A stretch of 64,000 nt of DNA, from contig NZ_CP134771.1 of assembly GCF_031880315.1 (NCBI RefSeq), forward strand, positions 248,001 to 312,000, read 5' to 3'. This DNA comes from Pseudomonas baltica (GTDB lineage: Bacteria; Pseudomonadota; Gammaproteobacteria; Pseudomonadales; Pseudomonadaceae). The translations under genes and the position numbers were made by a program. Under the pieces are notes generated by a model. The model did not search any database and was not told the origin of the DNA. It saw nothing but the letters and a program-made list of their open reading frames with translations. Shown here piece by piece: positions 1-9,407 of the stretch. The number at the start of each line of letters is the position of its first letter. The first letter of the stretch is position 1.

Positions 1-1082
1 TTACCAAATACCAACGCCATTACGACGCCATAGACGACCGGAACCACAGCTGCATCGCTCAGCTGAGCGCCATGGAAATTGACCCCAGCGTTCGCCAGTG
101 CGAAAAGCGGCACGATCACGAAAGCGACCCACGGATGGAGAGCCTCCTGAACTCGTTGTACAGGAGGCATCACTTCACGCTCTGCAAGCCGGATTTGCTT
201 GAGTGGTGCTGATACCTTTTTCTCGCCCTGGTCTACCCGGTGCGTGAGATCTCGGAATGCCTGAGACATGATTTCGAGTGGCCGCTCCCGAGAAGGTGCC
301 GACCATACAGGTGTTACAAGCCCAAGGATCACGCCGGCCAGTGTTGGATGTACACCGAGCTTTAGAAGGCCTCCCCAGACAATCGCGCCCGGTATCAGGT
401 AGAGCCAGGCCGAGCCGATTCCCATCCTTTGCATCACAAAGACAAGCGCGAGACCTGTGCCTGCGATCGCCAGCCCCACAAGATGCAGGCTTGCGGTGTA
501 GAACAGCGCGGTGATGAGGATTGCAGCAATGTCGTCGATGATTGCAAGAGCCAGCAGAAAGACTCGCAAGTTGGCTGGAATTGATTTGCCCAGCAGAGCA
601 AGAACTCCCACGGCGAACGCGATATCGGTTGCGGTCGGCACTGCCCAACCGTGTGCAGACGCCGTACCCATGTTGTAAGCAAGGTAGATTCCTGCAGGGA
701 CTAGCACACCCCCCAGTGCCGCACCTAACGGGAGCGTTGCCAGCTTTGCGTTCGACAGAGCGCCGTCTTGGATTTCTTGACGAATCTCCATTCCGACGAC
801 GAGAAAGAAGATGGTCATTAAGCCGTCATTGACCAAGAAGTGCAGCGACTGACCCACGCTAAAGGAACCGATGGTGATGGCGACTGGGGTGTGCCAGAAG
901 GTTTCATAGGAAAGGCTGGGCGAGCTGTTGGCCCAGAGCAATGCAGCGATAGCGGCTAGTACAAGAACGACGCCACTGAGGGCTTCGATATGACTGAATC
1001 GCTCGACCGCAGCTAATGCCCGGCTGGTGAGGATCTGCGGGCGGGGGATAACAGTTGAGGCGGGCGTATTTGGCGCGGGCAC
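1..1082 (-). CDS. nhaA: Na+/H+ antiporter NhaA (3' end outside window)
   Basis: Inner-membrane antiporter that exchanges external protons for internal sodium. The reverse-strand frame is open from 1082 to the window edge. It carries NhaA hallmarks: LTSRALAAVERFSHIEAL near the start, then FLVVGMEIRQEI, then GWAVPTATDIAFAVGVL and LAIIDDIAAILI, which hold the paired Asp residues of the ion-binding site. I chose GTG at 1082 because an in-frame TGA lies just upstream and GGTGAGG sits 7 bases before the GTG. Several hydrophobic helices are visible. The C-terminal part runs off the left edge, so integrity cannot be judged. It is divergent from the histidine kinase gene that follows. Confidence 0.9.
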   Translation of the reverse strand, partial: MPAPNTPASTVIPRPQILTSRALAAVERFSHIEALSGVVLVLAAIAALLWANSSPSLSYETFWHTPVAITIGSFSVGQSLHFLVNDGLMTIFFLVVGMEIRQEIQDGALSNAKLATLPLGAALGGVLVPAGIYLAYNMGTASAHGWAVPTATDIAFAVGVLALLGKSIPANLRVFLLALAIIDDIAAILITALFYTASLHLVGLAIAGTGLALVFVMQRMGIGSAWLYLIPGAIVWGGLLKLGVHPTLAGVILGLVTPVWSAPSRERPLEIMSQAFRDLTHRVDQGEKKVSAPLKQIRLAEREVMPPVQRVQEALHPWVAFVIVPLFALANAGVNFHGAQLSDAAVVPVVYGVVMALVFG

Positions 1083-1284
1083 AGGTATTCCTCACCGGCG
1101 GCCCGACCGATATTGGAATTTAACCTGCGGTTCAGCACATTGCTTTACGCACCCAGGTGGATTGTACGCACGGGCTAATCGCTATCGCAAAGTTTGGATG
1201 ATTCTTGCTTCCCGATTACTGCAGGAAATTGAGACAATGCAGGTCGGCCATCCGGCTGCATGCTTCTCAACGCACAGGTATACC

Positions 1285-2490
1285 ATGGCGCTTAATTCTG
1301 ATCGCCGGATTACACAAGGTCCTTGGAACGCTCGTTACAGCCAGGATCTGATTGAACACCTTCCCGTCGGGCTCTATATCTGCGATCGAGATGCCGTCGT
1401 TGTTGCTTACAACCTCAAAGCAGCAGAGATCTGGGGAGAGACCCCAGTCAAGGGCGATCCCGAAGTGAAGTTCTGCGGCTCTCACAGACTTTATGCAGGT
1501 GACGGCACCTACCTGCCCCATGACCAGACGCCAATGGTGCAGGTTCTGGCCACAGGTGAGCCCGCACTGAATGTCGATGTGATCGTTGAGCGGCGTGACG
1601 GTAGCCGTCGCAACGTTATTGCAAACGTCACGCCTCTTTTTGACGAAGGTGGAGACCAGATCGGCTTCGTTAATTGCGTGCAGGACGTCACTTTCCTTAG
1701 GCAGCGTGAGGAAGAGAGGGTCCAGATGATCAGCGATCGGTTTCAGGCTCAGAAGATGGAAATCGTAGGCCAGCTCACCACGGGCATCGCGCATGACTTC
1801 AACAACATGCTGACGGCCGTAACGGGCTCGGCAAGTCTTGCTGAGCATTACCTTAAAAACGATAAGCCCGACCATGCAAAGAAGCATCTGGCCAATGCAC
1901 TGCGCGCGTCCCAGACCGCGAGTGCGATGACAGCCCGGCTTATGGCTTTTTCCAGACGGCACAAGCTGGGTTCAGAAGTGATCAATGTGAATCCGTTAAT
2001 CACTTCGCTAATTGAGCTTGCTCGTGGAAGCTTGGGATCAAAGGTCTTGTATAAGACTGATTTGGCGTCCAACCTTTGGCTGACGAAGGTCGATCCACAC
2101 CAACTGGAAAGCGCCGTGTTCAATCTGATGGTCAACGCCCGGGATGCGATGCCAGCAGGGGGCACCATTTCGATTCGCACCTCCAATGTAGATGTCAGTG
2201 AACAGATGGCTGCCAAGGGCTCCCTACTGGTAACCGGTCAATCGTGTGTGCGAATTCAGGTGTCTGACACGGGCACCGGAATGCCTGTGGCGCTTATCGA
2301 GCGGATCTTCGAACCCTTCTTTACAACCAAAAAAGAGGGAAAAGGCACAGGTCTCGGCCTGACGATGGTCTACGGGTATGTCCTCCAGGCGGGAGGATGC
2401 CTTACGGTTGAGAGCCAGGAAGGCCACGGCACAACTTTTTCGCTGTTCATGCCGAGAGACGTTCTTCCAGAGGTCGACGCGGTCATCTGA
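1285..2490 (+). CDS. PAS-domain sensor histidine kinase, no receiver domain
   Basis: Soluble two-component kinase of about 401 residues. An N-terminal PAS region (about residues 20-145; [20 protein letters not shown]) is followed by a DHp helix with GIAHDFNN (phospho-acceptor His about residue 170). The HATPase has N box [11 protein letters not shown]1 DTGTGMP, F box FEPFFTTK and G2 GKGTGLGL. No transmembrane segment is seen. Relatives of this architecture often carry a C-terminal receiver; here the protein stops right after the ATPase, and no response regulator gene is adjacent. The start is uncertain: ATG 1285 has AGG seven bases upstream, but in-frame ATGs at 1237 and 1195 are possible. 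Confidence 0.85.
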   Translation: MALNSDRRITQGPWNARYSQDLIEHLPVGLYICDRDAVVVAYNLKAAEIWGETPVKGDPEVKFCGSHRLYAGDGTYLPHDQTPMVQVLATGEPALNVDVIVERRDGSRRNVIANVTPLFDEGGDQIGFVNCVQDVTFLRQREEERVQMISDRFQAQKMEIVGQLTTGIAHDFNNMLTAVTGSASLAEHYLKNDKPDHAKKHLANALRASQTASAMTARLMAFSRRHKLGSEVINVNPLITSLIELARGSLGSKVLYKTDLASNLWLTKVDPHQLESAVFNLMVNARDAMPAGGTISIRTSNVDVSEQMAAKGSLLVTGQSCVRIQVSDTGTGMPVALIERIFEPFFTTKKEGKGTGLGLTMVYGYVLQAGGCLTVESQEGHGTTFSLFMPRDVLPEVDAVI

Positions 2491-2679
2491 GACAGAGCAG
2501 GTTTGCCCGCAATCAATCAGGCTAGCTGGCTAGGCTGGCCTCTACTTGCCGGTGTAAGAAATACGTTATCACCAATTATTGCGACTTTTTCCTAATCGTG
2601 TACGCTGCTGGGTACTGGCGTCGCTATGGTGACTCAGATGGCGATACGTGATCGCCGATGATCCGATTGAGGGCTATAC

Positions 2680-3642
2680 ATGCAGGAAGTGACGAAAGTC
2701 GGCCCCCACGACCCGCGCAGGCTCACGGCAGTCGAATTTCAGAATTTGGCTCGGGTGCCAGCCGCGGTCGAGTGGTTTGCCAACCTGGACAACCCGCGCA
2801 CTCGTCGTGCCTATCAAAATGACTTGGAAGACTTCTGCAGTTTCGTCGGTCTCGCCTCGGCGGACGAGTTTCGCGTAGTCACCCGATCGCACGTGTTGGC
2901 CTGGCGCGCCGATTTAGAAAAGCGCGGCCTGGCCAGAGCCACCATCCGACGCAAACTGGCGGCATTAACCAGCCTCTTCGATCACCTCCTGGAAAATAAT
3001 GCGGTCGCCGGCGGCAACCCTGTGCACGGGGTCAAACGACCGAAGATCGAAAGCAACGAAGGCAAGACCCCTGCCCTGGGTGATCACCAGGCCAAGGACC
3101 TGCTCGAGGCGCCAGATGAAACCACGCTCAAGGGGCTGCGCGATCGCGCCATTCTGGCCGTGCTGCTCTACCACGGCCTGCGCCGCGAAGAAGCGGCGCT
3201 GCTGCAGGTGAGCGACATCCAGGAGCGCCGCGGCATCCAGCACCTGAAGATCTACGGCAAGGGTGGCAAGATCCGCTACCTGCCCCTGCACCCGGTGGCG
3301 GCCGGGCGCATCCATCTGTACCTGGAACGCTCAGGGCACCATGCGGACGACAAGAAGGTACCGATGTTCAGACCGCTGCGCGGCCGATCGACCGGTGCCG
3401 GCGTTTCGGCCAACGGCATCTACACTGTGGTCGAGGCTTACGCCAAAAAGGCGGGGATTCAGGTGGCTGGACTGGGCGTACATGGGCTCAGGGCCACGGC
3501 CGCGACCAATGCCCTGGAGCACGAGGCGGACATCGCCAAGGTCCAGGCATGGCTGGGCCATGCCAACATCAGCACGACCAAGATCTACGATCGGCGGCAG
3601 AACCGGCCGGAGGATTCACCAACCTACAAGGTGAAATACTGA
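2680..3642 (+). CDS. Tyrosine recombinase / XerC-XerD-like integrase
   Basis: Site-specific recombinase of 320 residues. The N-terminal SAM-like DNA-binding domain (residues about 25-105, with NPRTRRAYQNDLEDF) is followed by the catalytic domain. All expected catalytic residues are visible: Arg in YHGLRREEAALL, Lys in YGKGGKIRYLPL, His-x-x-Arg in HGLRATAAT, His in WLGHANISTT and the nucleophilic Tyr in KIYDRR. ATG is preceded by GAGGGC. It is a stand-alone gene, more like plasmid, transposon or island recombinases than chromosomal XerC/D. It probably belongs to a mobile unit in this mosaic, but no attachment site was recognised next to it. Confidence 0.9.
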   Translation: MQEVTKVGPHDPRRLTAVEFQNLARVPAAVEWFANLDNPRTRRAYQNDLEDFCSFVGLASADEFRVVTRSHVLAWRADLEKRGLARATIRRKLAALTSLFDHLLENNAVAGGNPVHGVKRPKIESNEGKTPALGDHQAKDLLEAPDETTLKGLRDRAILAVLLYHGLRREEAALLQVSDIQERRGIQHLKIYGKGGKIRYLPLHPVAAGRIHLYLERSGHHADDKKVPMFRPLRGRSTGAGVSANGIYTVVEAYAKKAGIQVAGLGVHGLRATAATNALEHEADIAKVQAWLGHANISTTKIYDRRQNRPEDSPTYKVKY

Positions 3643-3791
3643 TGAGCGCATTCATTTCAGTCTTTCTCCCCTTGTTCGTAACGCGATTCGGATGACCTTT
3701 CGGTTGACGCATCTGTCATCTTTCGACATAATCATTCGACTACTCAGCCCTGTACGCAGCGATTAAGTTACGCTGGCCGTTAGGGTGAAGA

Positions 3792-3816
3792 AACCGGCCT
3801 AGTGCCGGTTTTTTCG
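3792..3816 (+). terminator. Intrinsic terminator
   Basis: AACCGGC-CTAGT-GCCGGTT stem-loop followed by TTTTTTCG. It sits about 150 bp after the recombinase gene and just before the NYN gene. Confidence 0.75.
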
Positions 3817-3835
3817 TTTTCAAGGACAGGAAATC

Positions 3836-4525
3836 TTGCGTACAGCTTGCTTTGTCGACGGCTATAACCTCTTTTACGGGCTGCTTGCAAACAGTCCGTA
3901 CAAATGGCTCAACCTCCCTTCCCTTCTAGCCCATATCCTTCATGTCGAAGATCCAGCCAACACGCTGCATGGCATAAGCTTCTTCACATCTGGCGTAAAG
4001 CCTGCACTGGCAACCCGTGGCATCGCTTCGCAGCACGCTCAGGACACCTACATCCGCGCTTTGAAAGCAAAAGGCGTGGAGGTGCTAATGGGGTTGCACC
4101 AGATCGAATCCGGTAAGGCACCGCGTTTCATTGACAAAAAAACCCCTCCCTCACGTGCTGAGCAGGTCGAGATCTGGAAGCTCGAAGAGAAGCAAACTGA
4201 TGTCCATATTGCGATAAGCATGTATCGGCTCGCCGTCCGGCAAATGACGCTCCCCGAGGAAAAACGGATTCAACAGATCGTCCTTGTATCCGCTGACACC
4301 GATATGACGCCGGCTCTGCGTGCGTTGCGTGATGATTTTCCCGAGCTACGCCTTGGAGTGATCTTGCCCCATCGTGAAGGTGTAAAAAGAACGGTCCCTG
4401 GATCGCTGAAGCAACACGCACACTGGATGCGACACGTCATTACGAACGATGAGCTTGCCAACCACCAGTTCCCAGAGCGTGTGCCTACCCTGAAAAAACC
4501 TGCATACAAGCCAGATTATTGGTGA
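3836..4525 (+). CDS. NYN-domain (PIN-like) putative nuclease, LabA type
   Basis: 229-residue protein with a NYN/PIN-like fold. The opening beta strand CFVDGYNLFYGL holds the first acidic residue, KQTDVHIAISM the next, and VLVSADTDMTPAL the paired aspartates that bind metal in this family. Members are predicted single-strand-cleaving RNases, some linked to defence loci; the substrate here is unknown. The start is TTG with the strong site AAGGACAGGA seven bases upstream. The gene is complete. An IS66 element (target duplication 4526-4533) begins 8 bp after its stop codon, so anything formerly transcribed with it downstream has been displaced. Confidence 0.8.
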   Translation: MRTACFVDGYNLFYGLLANSPYKWLNLPSLLAHILHVEDPANTLHGISFFTSGVKPALATRGIASQHAQDTYIRALKAKGVEVLMGLHQIESGKAPRFIDKKTPPSRAEQVEIWKLEEKQTDVHIAISMYRLAVRQMTLPEEKRIQQIVLVSADTDMTPALRALRDDFPELRLGVILPHREGVKRTVPGSLKQHAHWMRHVITNDELANHQFPERVPTLKKPAYKPDYW

Positions 4526-4568
4526 AGTTGAGCGTAAGCGTCCAGCCCAGCCACTTGCATCGAGCCGG

Positions 4569-6095
4569 TCACCCCAACGGCAACAACTCATCAATCCTAC
4601 TGTTGGGCCATGTCGGGAGCTTTTCCAATGTATCGCGCAGCCATGCTGACGGCTCTAGCCCATTAAGTTTCGCCGTCGCCAGCAAGCTCTGGATCGCAGC
4701 TGCACGGCATCCCGCTCGCTCAGAGCCAGTAAACAACCAGTTTTTCTTACCCACTGCTATGGGCCTGATAACGTTTTCGACCGCATTGTTATCGATGGGT
4801 AAGTCACCGCTGCGGGCATAGCGTGACAATGCCACCCAGCGCTTGAGGCTGTAGTCCATCGCCTTGGCCAAGCTGCTGCCGTTCGCTACCCCTGTGCGGG
4901 TTGATAGCAACCACTCATGCATATCTTGCAGCTTGGCCAGAGCCTCGCGGGTGCGCAGGTGCTGGCGTGCATCACAGGTCAACATTTTTCCCCGCGATTC
5001 GATTTCGTACAGCTGAGCGATTCGTTGCAAGGCCTCTGCCGCGACTGTACTTTGGTTGGCCGCATGCAATTCAAAAAACTTGCGACGTGCATGGGCCATA
5101 CAGCCCACTTCGGTCACGCCCTGAGTAAATAGCGCTTTGTAACCTGCGTAGTCGTCAACGACCAAGTGACCTTTCCAGTCATCCAGAAAAGCGCGTGCAT
5201 GCGCTCCGCTGCGTCCGGTCTGGTAATCAAAAACGGTAATCCCCGGCCCGGGTTCCAGGTCGTTGCTGCGATAGACCCACAAATAGGCTCGCTTGGTTTT
5301 GCCTTTGCCAGGATCAAGTTGCTGTACCGGTGTTTCGTCAGCATGCAGGATCAGGCGTTGGCGCAACAACTCGGCCAGTCGATCCGCCAGTGGTTGCAGT
5401 GCAGATCCATAGCGGCCAACCCAGTCGGCCAAGGTTGATCGTGCCAGTGTGACGCCCGCGCGCTGAGCGATCTGTTCAAGACGATACAACGGGAGATGGT
5501 CGAGGTACTTGCTGATCAACACCCAGGTAACCAGGCCCGGCGCCGCGAGGCCGCCGTCGATGATAGCGGGGGGCACTTCTGCTGAAACAATACGTTCGCA
5601 GGGGCGGCAAGCATATTTGCTACGAATATGGCGATGCACGAAGAACTTGGCAGGCTCGACATCCAGTTGCTCGGTGATGTCTTCGCCCGCTTTTACCCAT
5701 TCACCACCGCATTCAGGGCAATGGCAGGCTTCCGGCTCGTGGCGATGTTCAATACGTGGCAGATGTTCTGGCAGTGGTTGACGACCGGCACGAGCACGCT
5801 GCGCTCGTGGTTGAGGCACCAGGGCGTCGACTTCCACTTCAATGGCTGCGCAGTCGGCATCGGCAGTTTCTTGAAAAAGATCGCGCTGCTCGGGTGACAA
5901 CGCCTCGTTTCTGACGCCGAACCGGATACGCTTGTAGTGCGCAAGTTCGAGGGTCAGTGCCTGGATTCTCAAGGCGTCATGCTGAGTCTGGGCCCTTAGC
6001 CTATCGACATTGGCCTGTTGCGAAAACGCGGCCATGATCTGATCCCGCAGGGCGGGATCAAGATTGAGGGCGGCGATTTCATCGGCGATTGGCAT
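4569..6095 (-). CDS. tnpC: IS66 transposase TnpC
   Basis: 508-residue DDE transposase of IS66 type. It has an N-terminal leucine-rich coiled segment, a zinc-binding Cys cluster (CHCPECGG and ACRPCE), and a DDE core with Asp in LILHADETPVQ, Asp in LVVDDYAGYKA and Glu in NNAVENVIRP. The length is normal and the frame intact, so it is likely functional together with the two upstream accessory genes. It differs at scattered residues from the copy at 49879-51405. Confidence 0.95.
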   Translation of the reverse strand: MPIADEIAALNLDPALRDQIMAAFSQQANVDRLRAQTQHDALRIQALTLELAHYKRIRFGVRNEALSPEQRDLFQETADADCAAIEVEVDALVPQPRAQRARAGRQPLPEHLPRIEHRHEPEACHCPECGGEWVKAGEDITEQLDVEPAKFFVHRHIRSKYACRPCERIVSAEVPPAIIDGGLAAPGLVTWVLISKYLDHLPLYRLEQIAQRAGVTLARSTLADWVGRYGSALQPLADRLAELLRQRLILHADETPVQQLDPGKGKTKRAYLWVYRSNDLEPGPGITVFDYQTGRSGAHARAFLDDWKGHLVVDDYAGYKALFTQGVTEVGCMAHARRKFFELHAANQSTVAAEALQRIAQLYEIESRGKMLTCDARQHLRTREALAKLQDMHEWLLSTRTGVANGSSLAKAMDYSLKRWVALSRYARSGDLPIDNNAVENVIRPIAVGKKNWLFTGSERAGCRAAAIQSLLATAKLNGLEPSAWLRDTLEKLPTWPNSRIDELLPLG

Positions 6096-6159
6096 CCGTG
6101 GATTTTACTGAAAAAATCCACTCGATCGTTATCTGCGAACGATAGAAACGAAAGTTTTT

Positions 6160-6498
6160 CTACACTTTCCAGTCACTCATTGGGCGAGCTTCCAGGCGTT
6201 GCCAGTCAACGCCAGTGATCAGCCACTGCCATTGCGCCTGGGTCAGTGTGAAGACCGTTTCGCCGGGGGCAGGCCATACAAACGCGCCTTCATGCAGCCG
6301 GCGCTGGCTGAGCCAGACACCGGTACCATCCCATTGAAGAAGTTTGAGGCGGTTGCCTCGGCGATTACGAAAAGCATAAGCGGTGCCGTCGCACGGCGAT
6401 CTTCCCAGCGCGTGTTGGACGCGCGACGAAAGACCATCGATGCCAAGGCGCATGTCCATTGGTTCAAGAATCAGCCAGACCTGTGCAGGCAATAGCAT
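6160..6498 (-). CDS. tnpB: IS66 accessory protein TnpB
   Basis: 112-residue IS66 Orf2/TnpB, required for IS66 transposition although its role is unclear. The core motif EPMDMRLGIDGL and the segment YAFRNRRGNRLKLLQWDG are diagnostic. I start it at ATG 6498, which overlaps the tnpA stop as TGATG and implies translational coupling, with AGGAG upstream inside tnpA. A longer in-frame reading exists but runs back into tnpA. Confidence 0.9.
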   Translation of the reverse strand: MLLPAQVWLILEPMDMRLGIDGLSSRVQHALGRSPCDGTAYAFRNRRGNRLKLLQWDGTGVWLSQRRLHEGAFVWPAPGETVFTLTQAQWQWLITGVDWQRLEARPMSDWKV

Positions 6499-6803
6499 CA
6501 GCGCATCTCCTGAAGCAGATGGGCCAGCCACGCCGGATCTATAGTGCACGGCAATAACAGCTCCCAGCCGCCGGGGTGCCTTAGTTTCAGCTCGCCTATC
6601 GGGGCAACTTCACGTACGGCGATGGGCACCATCGTCAAAGTCTCGCTTTCCGGCTCGCGACTTCGAAACCAGTAGCCGAATGATTTGGTGTTGATCTGAT
6701 GCTGCAAGCAGTAGGCAACTTGGGTCATACCGCTGTGGCGCCATGCTTGAACATGTTCAGCCCAGAATGCGCGGCGTGCGGTGAGTCCGGCGGGTGGTTT
6801 CAT
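6498..6803 (-). CDS. tnpA: IS66 accessory protein TnpA
   Basis: About 101 residues, with the helix-turn-helix typical of IS66 TnpA (RRAFWAEHVQAWRHSGMTQ then YCLQHQINTKSFGYWFRSR). ATG 6803 is preceded by AAGGAG and seven bases, which favours it over ATG 6827. The stop overlaps the tnpB start by one base, the usual coupled arrangement. Confidence 0.9.
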   Translation of the reverse strand: MKPPAGLTARRAFWAEHVQAWRHSGMTQVAYCLQHQINTKSFGYWFRSREPESETLTMVPIAVREVAPIGELKLRHPGGWELLLPCTIDPAWLAHLLQEMR

Positions 6804-6878
6804 GGGTGCTCCTTCGTGGAAGGGCACAGCGTGGCGAGGGGCGGATGGGAATCATAGGTGGTTGGGCTGGACGCTTAC

Positions 6879-7359
6879 AGTTGAGCTTCGTCAGTTGTAC
6901 GTAAGGCTAAAAATCCTGAAACGCGAGCAGAGCAGTGATGGTGTTCTTCATATCGTCCTCGGATAGCACTGACGTGGAACCAGCGCCCTGGTACTGCCAA
7001 AGCCCGCGAGTGGGCGGACTTGTGGGTGCAGCAACTTTTCCGTGGTGATTGCGAGGGCTCACTTGAGCTCGTAGTTACGCTTCAGTTCGACGATGCGGGT
7101 GCGCTTAGCTGGTGGGCCTTGGCGGTGCCATGATCGGCTTCAACAGCACCGTATCCGGACTGCTACAGTCTCCGGAAGGGGCTTAAAGGTCGTGGACGTT
7201 TGGCCGATATAACATAAAGACCTAGATACCAAGAAATGGCATATAGCCATTATACCTTGGCGACTAACCTCACCGCTGCTTGAACTAGGTCTCCAACGTG
7301 ATTTCTGCATTCGACCACCACTTTGCCCACTACCAGTATGGGCATATTGCGAGCTTCCG
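6879..7359. other. Non-coding stretch downstream of IS66
   Basis: It begins with the second copy of the IS66 target duplication. I see no supported gene, RNA or obvious remnant here; only short unsupported frames are present. It presumably contains the promoter of the chemoreceptor gene starting at 7360. Confidence 0.5.
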
Positions 7360-9000
7360 ATGAAAACTCCGCTTTCGCTAGCCACGCGCATTGGCCTTAG
7401 CTTTACTATGATTCTGGCACTGCTCGTGGTCATAACCGCCATCGGTATCCAGCGCGTTTCTTTTATCGACTCCACGCTAAGCGACGTGAGCCAAAATGCG
7501 GCAAAGGTCCAACGTTACGCCATCAATTTTCGGGGCAGCGTGCATAACCGTGCGATTGCGATCCGCGATGCCGTACTGGTCACTAATGAGGTTGCCCTAA
7601 CGAAGCATCTGGCCGAGGTGAAAGCCTTGGAGGTTGCCTACACCGACTCGGCGGCCCCAATGGACCAACTGTTCAAGAGCTCAAGCATGACGACGTCGGA
7701 GCAACAGCTGTTGAGCGCTATAAAGGTCATTGAGCAAAAAACTCTCAAATCCACCCAAGCCTTGATTGCACTGCGCGTATCGGGTGACATTCCGGGTGCC
7801 CAAGCTTTTCTATTGCAAGAAACATCCGAGGATTACACTGAGTGGCTTAAACGGGTCAATTCCCTAATCGACTACGAGGAGGCGTCTATCAACGGTAAGC
7901 TCGGAGCGGTTCAGGCCACCGCGAGCCAATTCAGCACCTTGATGATCGTCGCGACCGGCATCGCGCTGTTGCTTAGTATCGTTCTATCGGTCGTGATTAT
8001 TCGCTTCGTTAAATCCACTCTCGGTGGGGAGCCTACCGAGGTGGCATTGGCCATCGAGCGGTTGGCGGCGGGCGATCTTAACCAATCCATTACCACGGCT
8101 TACCCTAACAGCGTTATGGGCGTGTTGAAAAACGCACTGATCCATTTGGCAGAGACAATACAGCAGGTTCGAATGGCAGCGCAGGAGGTCAACCACTCTT
8201 CAGTCCAATTGTCCGTAACCTCATCCGCCAATAATGACCACATCGGCCTGCAAACGCGCGAAGCGGAGCAAGTGGCTGCGGCTATTACTCAAATGGCTGC
8301 CACTGTGAACGAGGTGTCCGGCTACGCCGCGCAAGCGGCAGAGGCCTCACTCCAGGCTGATATCGAGGTGGAGAGGGGTAACCAATTGGTTGCCAGCACT
8401 ACGCTATCAATAGAGAAGCTGGCTGTGGCTTTGCAGCAAACCACGGACACCGTTGACCAAGTGTCCAAGCATGGTGAACAAATCGAGTCGGTAATAGGCG
8501 TCATCAACTCCATTGCCACCCAAACGAACCTACTAGCCTTGAACGCCGCCATTGAAGCGGCCAGGGCAGGCGAACATGGACGCGGATTCGCAGTCGTAGC
8601 CGATGAAGTGCGTTCATTGGCAAACCGTACTCAAGAGTCGACTGAAGAAATTCGAGAGATGATCAGCACGCTTCAATCCGGGACCGATACCGCCGCGCAA
8701 ACTATGCGCAGCAGTTGCGACCTCGTCACTGAGACCGTAGTCAAAACACGGAATGCCCAAAATGCTTTGGCCAAGATCAGAGAACAGGTAGGGGCTATCA
8801 ACCATATGAATGCTCAAATCGCTAGCGCTTCGGTGCAACAGACCACTGTTGCTGATGACGTGGCTCAAAATATTAATCGAATTCACGAATCAACAGTACA
8901 GTCAGCCACTGGGTCGCGGCAAGTGGCAGCGGCAAGTACAGAGCTATCGCAGTTAGCCAATCGCCTTACCGAAAAGGTGGCTTTTTTTGGGGCTGCCTAG
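7360..9000 (+). CDS. Methyl-accepting chemotaxis protein with four-helix-bundle-type sensor
   Basis: 546-residue transmembrane chemoreceptor. TM1 is about residues 13-33. The periplasmic helical sensor (about 35-190) resembles the 4HB_MCP type. TM2 is about 193-216, then HAMP (about 217-270, containing [14 protein letters not shown]). The cytoplasmic signalling hairpin has the near-invariant tip [16 protein letters not shown] followed by [13 protein letters not shown]. It would couple ligand binding to CheA/CheW. No CheB/CheR-tethering pentapeptide is visible at the C-terminus (VAFFGAA). It heads a run of sensory and c-di-GMP genes reaching 14251. The ligand cannot be inferred. Confidence 0.9.
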   Translation: MKTPLSLATRIGLSFTMILALLVVITAIGIQRVSFIDSTLSDVSQNAAKVQRYAINFRGSVHNRAIAIRDAVLVTNEVALTKHLAEVKALEVAYTDSAAPMDQLFKSSSMTTSEQQLLSAIKVIEQKTLKSTQALIALRVSGDIPGAQAFLLQETSEDYTEWLKRVNSLIDYEEASINGKLGAVQATASQFSTLMIVATGIALLLSIVLSVVIIRFVKSTLGGEPTEVALAIERLAAGDLNQSITTAYPNSVMGVLKNALIHLAETIQQVRMAAQEVNHSSVQLSVTSSANNDHIGLQTREAEQVAAAITQMAATVNEVSGYAAQAAEASLQADIEVERGNQLVASTTLSIEKLAVALQQTTDTVDQVSKHGEQIESVIGVINSIATQTNLLALNAAIEAARAGEHGRGFAVVADEVRSLANRTQESTEEIREMISTLQSGTDTAAQTMRSSCDLVTETVVKTRNAQNALAKIREQVGAINHMNAQIASASVQQTTVADDVAQNINRIHESTVQSATGSRQVAAASTELSQLANRLTEKVAFFGAA

Positions 9001-9057
9001 CTAAATGCACCAGGGACACGACGCCCTTTTTCCTTGAACAGGCCACCACTGCTCTAT

Positions 9058-9260
9058 TCAACCCGCTGGGTGATACGGTTCGCCGTCTTTGGTCAGGGTA
9101 ATGAACGCCGGCGCATGAGAATAGTTGATGATGTCCCACACAAAAAATTCCGGCCCGCCACACCCATAATTTGAGAGTCATCGATCACGCGGCTACGTGC
9201 AGCCTCATCAGCCGCGATGACCTCAAAACTGTACCTAGTTGAGTTGATGGTCACATCGTA
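9058..9260 (-). pseudogene. Remnant of an unidentified gene (frameshifted)
   Basis: On the minus strand one frame reads DVTINSTRYSFEVIAADEA and continues to IMGVAGRN. A second frame then reads FFVWDIINYSHAPAFI to GEPYHPAG and stop. The two pieces look like parts of one protein broken by a frameshift and lacking its N-terminus. I do not recognise the family. The rest of the 9001-9407 gap shows nothing supported. Confidence 0.35.
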
Positions 9261-9407
9261 CGGTCCTGCTTGCCGCCGGTATTTTTTATCTGAATCAATC
9301 CTTTTTTGGATCAGAACTCATCGAGACCTTGTATTTACGGTAGCTACATTGGGGTACGGGTACGAAAACTGCATTAGTCATCCAACCGCCAAATTGATGA
9401 CGACTTT

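Larger units (their letters stand above)
4534..6878 (-). mobile_element. IS66-family insertion sequence, complete, with 8-bp target duplication
   Basis: The ends are the inverted repeat GTAAGCGTCCAGCCCAGCCA on the left and its near-perfect complement on the right. The element is 2345 bp and carries tnpA, tnpB and tnpC on the minus strand. It is flanked by the direct repeat AGTTGAGC at 4526-4533 and 6879-6886, the 8-bp duplication typical of IS66, so the boundaries are exact. A related but diverged copy lies at 49843-52188. Confidence 0.95.

Noticed and set aside
175-832. Several long frames overlapping nhaA on both strands
   Set aside because: They are out-of-frame shadows of the NhaA coding sequence, which itself runs off the window edge.
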